Below are positions 13,918-19,820 of a stretch of 19,820 bases of DNA, piece by piece. The stretch lies in NCBI GenBank assembly GCA_014523625.1, contig JAATVP010000152.1, positions 1 through 19,820 of the forward strand, given 5' to 3'. The DNA is from Nitrososphaerales archaeon TH5896 (GTDB lineage: Archaea; Thermoproteota; Nitrososphaeria; Nitrososphaerales; Nitrososphaeraceae). Numbering within the stretch: the first letter of the stretch is position 1; each line of letters begins with the position of its first letter. The position numbers and the translations under genes are program-made. The notes below the pieces were generated by a model. The model was not told where the DNA came from, ran no database searches, and worked only from the letters and a program-made list of their open reading frames with translations.

Positions 13918-14292
13918 ATGGTTCGCAACGATAACTTGTCCACAGGAGCTATTATTATTTCGACATTTGCAGATGAAAAGTCGTTACGCGATATTGCACA
14001 TGAAATGATAGTGAATGCAAAATTATGTGCCTGCGTAAATTACACAAAAGTGCGATCTTTGTATTGGTGGGAGAATAAGCTAAATGACGAGGAGGAGTTC
14101 ATTGCATTATTCAAGACAACCAAGAAAAAAGCCAGGGAACTAAGGAGTAGAATTGAAAAACAGCACCCGTATGATGTTCCTGAAATCCTCCAAATATCTA
14201 TAGACAAGGTTTCCATGCCTTATTTAGACTGGCTAATTGGGGCTACATCAATTGTTGAAGGAGATAAGCGAAGACAGAGATTAACGCAGTGA
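13918..14292 (+). CDS. cutA: CutA1-type protein (divalent-cation tolerance family)
   Basis: CutA1 is a small, very stable trimer with a PII-like ferredoxin fold. It has been linked to copper tolerance and to signalling, but its real role is unsettled. The 124-residue protein has the family blocks: an N-terminal strand (AIIISTFADEKSLRDIAHEM, 11-30), KLCACVNYTKVRSLYWWENK (35-54) with the conserved C-x-N and S-x-Y-x-W-x-x-K pattern, EEEFIALFKTTKKK, and HPYDVPEILQISID (83-96), the strongest signature. An N-terminal extension of about 8 residues and a basic tail are minor variations. The ATG at 13918 follows a TATA box and palindrome. It is divergent from the winged-helix gene and converges on pelota. 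Confidence 0.93.
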   Translation: MVRNDNLSTGAIIISTFADEKSLRDIAHEMIVNAKLCACVNYTKVRSLYWWENKLNDEEEFIALFKTTKKKARELRSRIEKQHPYDVPEILQISIDKVSMPYLDWLIGATSIVEGDKRRQRLTQ

Positions 14293-14394
14293 GTATTGAC
14301 AGAAGATTGGGAGATTTCTCTTGTTACTGATACCACTTAAGCCTAATTATAAAGTGTCAAGATGGACCAAACGGCCCACTGCCTCGTACAGCTC

Positions 14395-15489
14395 TCAAGT
14401 ACTAATTTGATATCTGAGAACTGAAACAATTCCTCCAAGTGACGAGACTCTCATTCCGATGTCCGTTGAAGAATCTATAGCAAATGCTGACGCACCTTGG
14501 CTTTCTACCGTATTTAGCAATTTAACCAACTCGTCTTCTTCAACGGTTCCAAATATCGAGCTAGAGAATATAACCGATTTTACGGCACGCATAGAAGCAG
14601 CTTTTGCTACTTCAGCGAAGCCCATAGCGAATCGATTCTCCCCCTTACTTACGAATATCATGATATCGTCTAACAATGACAAGACCGTCGAGATCTTGCT
14701 GTTTTCCATGACTTCCTTTATCCTAGGTGAACGAACGAATAGTAATATCCCGTCTTCACCTGCCACATCTATTCCTTCGATAACGGTGGCCAAATTTGCT
14801 AGAACCTTGTCCTTTCTCACAAGAAAGTTATACAATCGCTTTTTCGTTTCACCTGGCCCAAAAATGATCACTTTATCAGTCATATGCTCAGTATCTTCCA
14901 AGCTTAACTGTGACTTTACGACATTAATTATTTCATCGAAGAACTGTTCAGGTTCGCCAGTCCTAGAAGTCTGAACGTTGTATCTTTTACCACTATGGCC
15001 TGAATAAATATTTGGGACTATTCCCAGATGTGTCCCGCTCAATTTGGCCACTGCGCATTCTTGAAGATCTACAGCCACCAGAAGATAGAGAGAGGCATCG
15101 GAGAACCTGTGGACAATATTTTTCTCATAGGGTAGCCAGTCCCTTTTCTTTTCGATGGTAATGTTGTCCCCTATTCCAATAGTTAGTGAATGATGAGAAC
15201 CTCGAGGTACGAGTTCACTACTTGCATTGGAAATTACTCCCTTAATTCGTAGTCTGTCAACCATCTTGTCGAATCCCAAATTATCAACTCTAAGCCACAC
15301 TTTGACACTAATTCGCTCACCTCTATCTGGGCGAGAATATTCATTCTCTTGTTTAATTACTCGAGTAGTACTAGCAATAACTAGGTCGTCTCGCGAAAGT
15401 ATTCTTCTTACACTAAATAGGTCATCTGCGTCTTGAGGAATTAGGAAGTACGCCTTCCCTGCTGATCCTTTTACTTCTTTGACGATCAT
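14395..15489 (-). CDS. pelA: Pelota (Dom34) ribosome-rescue factor
   Basis: Archaeal Pelota is an eRF1-like protein that enters the empty A site of stalled ribosomes with aEF1A and works with ABCE1 to split the subunits. The 364-residue protein has the three expected domains. An Sm-like N-terminal domain spans about 1-130 and contains DDLFSVRRILSRDDLVIAST and ISVKVWLRVDNLGFDK. A central domain spans about 130-255 and lacks the eRF1 GGQ motif, as expected. A C-terminal eRF1-domain-3 fold ends with SSTDIGMRVSSLGGIVSVLR, matching the family's closing G-x-x-L-x-x-L-G-G-I block. Length is typical. The ATG at 15489 is about 26 bp after a weak TATA-like AGAATATC. The upstream gene ends 54 bp before it, so they may form an operon. 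Confidence 0.93.
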   Translation of the reverse strand: MIVKEVKGSAGKAYFLIPQDADDLFSVRRILSRDDLVIASTTRVIKQENEYSRPDRGERISVKVWLRVDNLGFDKMVDRLRIKGVISNASSELVPRGSHHSLTIGIGDNITIEKKRDWLPYEKNIVHRFSDASLYLLVAVDLQECAVAKLSGTHLGIVPNIYSGHSGKRYNVQTSRTGEPEQFFDEIINVVKSQLSLEDTEHMTDKVIIFGPGETKKRLYNFLVRKDKVLANLATVIEGIDVAGEDGILLFVRSPRIKEVMENSKISTVLSLLDDIMIFVSKGENRFAMGFAEVAKAASMRAVKSVIFSSSIFGTVEEDELVKLLNTVESQGASAFAIDSSTDIGMRVSSLGGIVSVLRYQIST

Positions 15490-15543
15490 TCGGCAGTCTT
15501 TGCAACCAGTGAGGGCTGATATTCTACTGTTGTAGGGCTCTAC

Positions 15544-16074
15544 TTACTGACTATTGGAAGTTGGAGAATGAGTTGAAGACGAAGGTGAAGTAGGCGAGGT
15601 TTGAGAGGTTGACGATGATGAATGAGGGGCAGCCGGTTCCGCAGCAGCAGATTGCAATGTCTGATCGATATCTTGAGTGGTTTTTCGTGAATGAGAAGCC
15701 CTTAGGTAGTTGTCTACCCACTCCTGGGTTAATACTCCCGACTCAACCATATTCACAAGCGCGTTCGACGAAGCATCTCCTTGCACCTTTCCTATTTTCT
15801 TCCTTGTCTGTCTCCATTTCAGTCGTGTATTCCCACTCTTTGATGAGTAGATAATACCCAGAATTTCCTTGGCATTCACGAACGTCATTTCCCTAATTCG
15901 TTTCAATGTTACTTTATCCGCCGCTTCGATATAGATAGCTCCAGGACCCTCTTCTCTTTCTGGGAATACTTCAAAGTCCTTAAGATAGCTCTCCGGAATA
16001 AACGATCTACACGTACTAACAATTATAAACTTTCGAAAACTCTCAAGAGAAGAAGTAGTTTCTATAACAACCAA
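15544..16074 (-). CDS. Unknown protein with Ser/Thr/Pro-rich disordered tail
   Basis: This 176-residue protein has a folded-looking N-terminal part of about 120 residues, including FRKFIIVSTCRSFIPESYLK, EEGPGAIYIEAADKVTLKRI and a basic segment RLKWRQTRKKIGKVQ. A short helical part (NALVNMVESGVLTQEWVDNY) follows. The last 35-40 residues are almost only Ser, Thr, Pro, Gln and His, and are probably disordered. The start is TTG at 16074, because an in-frame stop lies just upstream; no ATG precedes the conserved-looking region. I do not recognise a family. It is upstream of pelota on the same strand with a 54-bp gap, so a shared transcript is possible and a role in translation quality control is only a guess. 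Confidence 0.65.
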   Translation of the reverse strand: MVVIETTSSLESFRKFIIVSTCRSFIPESYLKDFEVFPEREEGPGAIYIEAADKVTLKRIREMTFVNAKEILGIIYSSKSGNTRLKWRQTRKKIGKVQGDASSNALVNMVESGVLTQEWVDNYLRASHSRKTTQDIDQTLQSAAAEPAAPHSSSSTSQTSPTSPSSSTHSPTSNSQ

Positions 16075-16434
16075 TTCATATTATAAGATGGGTTCAGCTC
16101 CTTATCAAGTTTATGAACAATCTCATATGAATTGATTTATTCCAATATGTATAGTAATGACAAACTCCAAACTCAAGATCTTCGTCACGTTTGATGTCGG
16201 AAGGTTTTTCTTGTCATTGTTTGTCAACGAAGTATTGAACTCAACATAATTTAAATGTCATCCAGAGTTGAAAAATCACGACTTCGATTTTTTGCCTTTT
16301 TCTGCGTTCAAAATTTTGAATTAGACCCGAGGTCACTATCATAAATGATCGAGGTTTCGGCGAAGCTAATTACTTCACAACATAACAATATGATAACTCG
16401 AAAACTCTATATGAAAACAAAGATACGCGAAGGG
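16075..16434. other. 360-bp AT-rich intergenic region
   Basis: No convincing gene is seen. It contains the promoter of the 16074 gene (TATA-like ATAAACTTGAT on the minus strand near 16105) and several T-runs downstream of tes, including TTTTTT near 16289, read on the plus strand. It also holds the perfect 14-bp palindrome TTCAAAATTTTGAA (16307-16320), whose core CAAAATTTTG is shared with the cbiT operator candidate. Confidence 0.5.
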
Positions 16435-18144
16435 CTAGGCTCCAGCCATTCCGTTTCTTAGTTCTACTCCCTTGTGATTGTCGTCGGCGGAAGCCTCTGC
16501 TGCAGCCTTGTGCATCTCTGACATTGCGCAACCCATCTGTGCTTGTGATTTACCTCTCCTCATTGTTCCTCGATAAAGACCGGCTTCAAGGGTCTGTCCG
16601 TGTGCCTTTTCCCAATCTTCGACCGGGATGCTGTATTTCTTCTGTATCCTATCCCTGTACCATTCGGGTATTACGTTAAATGCACAGAAAGGTATTATCC
16701 TTAGATCCGGTGTCAGATAGTGAATGTCGCATCTCTGCAGGCGCTCTAAGTCTTCATTGTATTTATCCTGAAAATGCATCATTCCAAGGAAAAGAGACCG
16801 GCCATGCCACGAGCCTACCGAGTCAAAGTTCCGTTTCAGTAATATACTGGAGAACATCTTGGCCAAGTCTAATCCTCTCGGTTGTTTGCTCTTGTCAACA
16901 AATTGACCTATCTTTCTCAAAACTTCGAGCATTTTCCAGTACCTATTAGAGCCAGACTTGATTTCGTCAACCTTCTCTTCAAAGTATTCTAACAGACCTT
17001 TAATGTCAACGAAAGATGTTAGAGGCACCAGCTTCTTATTTTCACTGTCTTCAAAGACATATGTTCCTGCTCCGCATGCAAAGTGAATGGACAATTCATA
17101 TTTTGGCTTCTTTGAAAATGCCTCAATGACGTTTGTCATGGGCATACATGATGGAACTGGGAACCAACCATCTGAAGGAATTTCGCCATTGGTCTGCTCT
17201 TCTATCCTTTCGATACAATCTGGAATAGTTATTCTATATTTTTCTCGTTCCTTCTTCGACATTCTGCCAGTTAATGAAACTGGCTGGAAATTAACGGCAT
17301 GGACCACATCCATGTTCTTTTGAGCATACCTAATAATGCCTCCGAGTTCATGATCATTTATTGACTTTATCACGGTTGGAACAAAGACAACAGTCGTTCC
17401 ACACTTTCTTGCAGATTCCAGAGTATAAGGCACCTCCCAGTAATTCTTTGGATTAGTCCTAGGCGTCACTCCGTCAAAAGAAAGATACAGGTTACTCACA
17501 CCTGCCGCCCTAACCTGGCGCATTGTTTCAGGGGACAATGCCAATTTTATGCCGTTAGTATTAAGTTGGACATGGTCTACTCCTTCTTCCTTAATGATTT
17601 TCACTATCTCAGTAATATCGTCCCTGAGCATTGGCTCCCCCCCTGTCAGCTGTATAGAATTGCCAGCTATAGGTCGTTCAGCCTTTAATGTCTTCATCAT
17701 TGCTCTTACTTGCTCATGAGAGGGTTCGTACAAATATGCTCCTTCCAACCCCTTCTTGACGTAAAAGAAACAATACCAACAGGTAAGGTCACATCTATTG
17801 GTGACAATCATGTTAGCAAGTCCAGAATGAGATAAGTGGTTAGTACAAAGTCCACAATTATTGGGACATGCACACTTATCGACCATCACATTTGGAGCAT
17901 GCGCCCCTTTTCCGTCCATCCAATAAGTGCTAAACTTTTGGTACATCTTGTAGGACCCAAAATAGAGTTCTTCGCACTCTCCATGGGTTGGGCAGGTTTT
18001 TGTCATATAGACCTTGCCTTCTCTTTCGAAAACCTCTGCATCCAATATCATATTACAGTCCGGACAAATGCTCTGTGTGTACCTAATTGTTTTCTTAACG
18101 GAAGCATTCTTACTTGAAAGATTCGCTATTTGAATTAATTCCAT
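16435..18144 (-). CDS. tes: Radical SAM tetraether lipid synthase (Tes) homologue
   Basis: Tes (GDGT-MAS) joins the phytanyl ends of two archaeol-type lipids by radical carbon-carbon bond formation, giving membrane-spanning tetraethers. The 569-residue protein has the extra N-terminal cysteines of this family: CPDC (27, 30), CPTHGEC (51, 57) and CACPNNCGLC (91, 93, 97, 100). The radical SAM cluster motif C-x3-C-x2-C is at Cys118, 122 and 125 (NRCDLTCWYC), with the GGEP SAM-contact motif at 169-172. Late conserved features are HFACGAG and RCDIHYLTPDLRIIPFC. The C-terminal 40 residues are Ala- and Met-rich and variable. The ATG at 18144 has a TATA box (18190-18201) and a 25-base leader. It is divergent from a TrmB regulator. 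Nitrososphaerota may encode more than one Tes paralogue, so its exact substrate is inferred. Confidence 0.85.
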   Translation of the reverse strand: MELIQIANLSSKNASVKKTIRYTQSICPDCNMILDAEVFEREGKVYMTKTCPTHGECEELYFGSYKMYQKFSTYWMDGKGAHAPNVMVDKCACPNNCGLCTNHLSHSGLANMIVTNRCDLTCWYCFFYVKKGLEGAYLYEPSHEQVRAMMKTLKAERPIAGNSIQLTGGEPMLRDDITEIVKIIKEEGVDHVQLNTNGIKLALSPETMRQVRAAGVSNLYLSFDGVTPRTNPKNYWEVPYTLESARKCGTTVVFVPTVIKSINDHELGGIIRYAQKNMDVVHAVNFQPVSLTGRMSKKEREKYRITIPDCIERIEEQTNGEIPSDGWFPVPSCMPMTNVIEAFSKKPKYELSIHFACGAGTYVFEDSENKKLVPLTSFVDIKGLLEYFEEKVDEIKSGSNRYWKMLEVLRKIGQFVDKSKQPRGLDLAKMFSSILLKRNFDSVGSWHGRSLFLGMMHFQDKYNEDLERLQRCDIHYLTPDLRIIPFCAFNVIPEWYRDRIQKKYSIPVEDWEKAHGQTLEAGLYRGTMRRGKSQAQMGCAMSEMHKAAAEASADDNHKGVELRNGMAGA

Positions 18145-18189
18145 CTCTATCTAACCTTTTCCTAATTACAAACGGCAGTGAGCTCTGGA

Positions 18190-18222
18190 TTATATATAAA
18201 CATAACCTTACGATTCATAAGG
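18190..18222 (-). promoter_or_regulatory. tes promoter with palindrome upstream of the TATA box
   Basis: On the minus strand TTTATATATAA (18190-18201) is a strong TATA box. Just upstream of it lies CCTTATGAATCGTAAGG (18206-18222), a 17-bp palindrome with one mismatched pair. A site upstream of the TATA/BRE is the usual place for activation by TrmB-type regulators, and such a gene is divergently encoded next door. Confidence 0.5.
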
Positions 18223-18331
18223 TGATTAGGATATTTTGACATATTCTACACATATGCCAAACATTTTCGATGGTTAGAGGAGATCCTGGTCATTGCAGGC
18301 ATGCGTGCCATGAATATTACTTTGAGGAATG

Positions 18332-18350
18332 AATATATTAGAATTATTCT
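18332..18350 (+). promoter_or_regulatory. Promoter of the TrmB-family gene
   Basis: TATA-like ATATATTAG (18333-18341) lies about 30 bp before the ATG at 18369. The 11-bp palindrome AGAATTATTCT (18340-18350) overlaps its end and lies before the predicted start. It could allow autorepression. AT-rich context makes chance palindromes more likely here. Confidence 0.4.
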
Positions 18351-18368
18351 ATCCCTTTCAACGTTTTA

Positions 18369-19139
18369 ATGATTATTAGCGACAAGTCAAGGAAAGCAAT
18401 GGAAAACCTTGGCTTGACAGGTTATGAAATCAAGGTTTACCTTTCTATCTTAGAGGAAGGACCTGCAATCGCGTCAGAAATAAGCAAAGTTTCAGGTGTA
18501 CCATATTCTAAAATATACGAGGTTATCAATACTTTGGAAGATAAAGGCTGGCTCGAATCAAACAGTTCCAGACCACAGAAATTTTTTCCCAAATCTCCAC
18601 AAAGTGCTCTAGCAGCAATGAGAATTCGGATGGAAAATGGGATCAAAGATAAAGAAAATTTGATCATGAGTGAGTTGTTGCCTATATACAAAAAGAGAGG
18701 GATCAAGGAACGGCCAGAAATATGGGTCGTTAGAGGAATACATAACATCATAGGGAAAGTAAGCGAGATAATTCTTGACTGTCAGGCTGAACTACTAATT
18801 GCACTTCCTGAGGTCGCCGAAAATATTGCTAAGCCCGCTCAACCGATGTTACGAGCATTGTACGAAAAGGGAGTTAACATTTCGGTGCTCGCTTCAGGAA
18901 GGACTAGCGCAGATACACTTCGAGCAATATCAAGGATAGCTCAAGTCAGGGTTAAAGATCATATGTTTGGCGGTGGCGTTATCGGCGACAGCAGACAAGT
19001 AATGCTTCTGCTTGGAGAAGGCGGCATTACGGATAGCGATGGTTTCGAGCCTATTGCGATTTGGGCCGAACATTCAGGATTAGCTGGTCTGGCGAAGGAT
19101 TATTTCGAATACTTATGGGCTGATGCGGAAAATAGATAG
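18369..19139 (+). CDS. TrmB-family transcriptional regulator
   Basis: This 256-residue protein starts with a TrmB-type winged helix (about residues 8-80): LGLTGYEIKVYLSILEEGPA, then ASEISKVSGVPYSKIYEVIN as the recognition helix region, and LEDKGWLESNSSRPQKFFPK as the wing. A helical linker with an 'AALAAMRIRME' type segment leads to a C-terminal ligand domain (about 115-250) of the TrmB-like kind, with IWVVRGIHNIIGKVSEII and EPIAIWAEHSGLAGLAKDYFEYLW. Known members sense sugars or other metabolites and both activate and repress. The ATG at 18369 fits a near-leaderless message. The only divergent neighbour is tes, 224 bp away, so control of lipid tethering is a reasonable hypothesis. The ligand is unknown. 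Confidence 0.85.
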   Translation: MIISDKSRKAMENLGLTGYEIKVYLSILEEGPAIASEISKVSGVPYSKIYEVINTLEDKGWLESNSSRPQKFFPKSPQSALAAMRIRMENGIKDKENLIMSELLPIYKKRGIKERPEIWVVRGIHNIIGKVSEIILDCQAELLIALPEVAENIAKPAQPMLRALYEKGVNISVLASGRTSADTLRAISRIAQVRVKDHMFGGGVIGDSRQVMLLLGEGGITDSDGFEPIAIWAEHSGLAGLAKDYFEYLWADAENR

Positions 19140-19205
19140 CTAATCTAATGGCCTTTATTCTGAAGTTAGTTGTGAAAGTTAAACTAATTCCTGCAAATCT
19201 CAGTT

Positions 19206-19265
19206 GATAAGATTTAAAAATTACACAAGATTTAAGTTGACCAACTAACCTATCGCTTTACGATA
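19206..19265 (+). promoter_or_regulatory. Promoter region of the crotonase gene
   Basis: Two TATA-like boxes occur: GATTTAAAAATT (about 19211-19222) and GATTTAAG (about 19229-19236). The second is about 30 bp before the ATG and best fits a short leader. TATCG-CTTTA-CGATA (19251-19265) is a 5-bp-arm inverted repeat directly before the ATG. Confidence 0.45.
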
Positions 19266-19820
19266 ATGTCTACGATGAAATATATCCAGATCGAACCGCT
19301 AGGAGAAGTATGTTTACTACGTATTAATAGACCCGAGGCGTTAAACGCTATGAACACGGATGTCTTAACAGAATTATCAAGATCTATTGACATAGTTGGA
19401 TTTGATGATTCTATCAGGGTTGTCATTATCACCGGTTCCGGCGAGAAATCGTTCTGTGCTGGCGCTGATATAGCTTACATGGTAAACATTGATCCAATGA
19501 AGGCCGAGAAATATGCCTCTTCTGCGCAAGCAGTCCTCAACAAGATTGAAAAGCTCGATAAACCAGTCATAGCAGCCGTCAATGGATTTGCATTGGGGGG
19601 AGGGTGTGAACTTTCGATGGTATGTGATATGAGAATTGCATCGAGCAATGCAAAAATTGGTCAACCAGAGGTTACCATCGGTATCCCACCAGGTTGGGGA
19701 GGGACTCAGCGTCTAGTAAAACTAGTGGGACCAGCAAAAGCTAAAGAACTAATCTTTACTGGAAAGATGATTTCTGCACAAGAGGCATATGAAATTGGTC
19801 TAGTCAACAAAGTAGTAAGC
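19266..19820 (+). CDS. Enoyl-CoA hydratase/crotonase, probable 3-hydroxypropionyl-CoA dehydratase (3' end beyond window)
   Basis: Translation from the ATG at 19266 stays open for 185 codons to the window edge. The product is a crotonase: RPEALNAMN (22-30), [11 protein letters not shown] (62-72), the oxyanion-hole segment, and [20 protein letters not shown] (106-125) with Glu115. [18 protein letters not shown] (133-150) contains Glu135. Having both glutamates matches true hydratases/dehydratases. In ammonia-oxidising Nitrososphaerota a close relative works as a combined crotonyl-CoA hydratase and 3-hydroxypropionyl-CoA dehydratase in CO2 fixation, and the [11 protein letters not shown] block agrees with that group from memory. 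Ordinary fatty-acid oxidation is the alternative. About 70 C-terminal residues are missing. Confidence 0.9.
   Translation, partial: MSTMKYIQIEPLGEVCLLRINRPEALNAMNTDVLTELSRSIDIVGFDDSIRVVIITGSGEKSFCAGADIAYMVNIDPMKAEKYASSAQAVLNKIEKLDKPVIAAVNGFALGGGCELSMVCDMRIASSNAKIGQPEVTIGIPPGWGGTQRLVKLVGPAKAKELIFTGKMISAQEAYEIGLVNKVVS

Noticed and set aside
14459..14974. Plus-strand open frame of 171 codons antisense to pelota
   Set aside because: The minus strand encodes a clear Pelota with all domains; the antisense frame has low-complexity Ser/Asn/Thr composition and no recognisable domain.
18298..18309. GGCATGCGTGCC near-palindrome between tes and the TrmB gene
   Set aside because: One central mismatch, and no fixed relation to either TATA box; the 18206-18222 palindrome is a better candidate.

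Overview
The window looks like chromosomal DNA of an AT-rich archaeon of the Nitrososphaerota (Thaumarchaeota), most like the soil ammonia-oxidiser side of the phylum. This is an inference. It rests on A/V-type ATP synthase genes, a tetraether-lipid synthase (Tes) homologue, archaeal Pelota and NFACT/RqcH ribosome-rescue proteins, anaerobic-type cobalamin methyltransferases, an archaeal-type PyrI, and a crotonase of the kind used in the 3-hydroxypropionate/4-hydroxybutyrate cycle. Promoters look archaeal: TATA-like boxes lie about 26-30 bp before start codons, so many mRNAs are probably leaderless, and TTG or GTG starts are common. No rRNA, tRNA, CRISPR array, insertion sequence or prophage gene was seen. 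The region reads as ordinary core chromosome, with regulatory DNA as its most unusual content.

Layout. 1-2404 (minus): atpE and atpA, overlapping, with atpA running off the left edge. 2524-5763 (minus): rqcH, then a CBS-domain/zinc-ribbon protein, then an overlapping Mut7-C RNase-like protein. 5876-6166 (plus): an EMC6-like membrane protein. 6197-8490 (plus): cobalamin genes cbiT, cbiL and cbiF; cbiT has its own promoter and cbiL-cbiF are translationally coupled. 8537-9488: two divergent unknown genes that may share one TATA element. 9575-10630 (minus): the ATP synthase C subunit, detached from atpE-atpA. 10776-11771: two divergent, similar small two-helix membrane proteins around a 507-bp gap. 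11975-12241 (plus): a small conserved-looking protein. 12485-12946 (minus): pyrI without pyrB. About 12998-13056: a strong hairpin followed by a T-run, a possible small RNA. 13196-13717 (minus): a winged-helix protein, divergent from cutA (13918-14292, plus). 14395-16074 (minus): pelota, preceded by an unknown protein with a Ser/Thr/Pro tail. 16435-18144 (minus): tes, divergent from a TrmB-family regulator (18369-19139, plus). 19266-end (plus): a crotonase truncated by the window edge.

Functional links. Pelota and RqcH both act on stalled ribosomes or their products. The CBS and Mut7-C genes follow rqcH on the same strand. The divergent tes/TrmB pair suggests local control of membrane-lipid tethering. 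The most interesting pattern is regulatory: in at least four promoters (cbiT, the 86-aa membrane protein, the winged-helix gene and cutA) a perfect or nearly perfect palindrome sits exactly between the TATA box and the predicted transcription start. That is the classic site for an archaeal repressor. The sequences all differ, which suggests several dedicated regulators rather than one global one.
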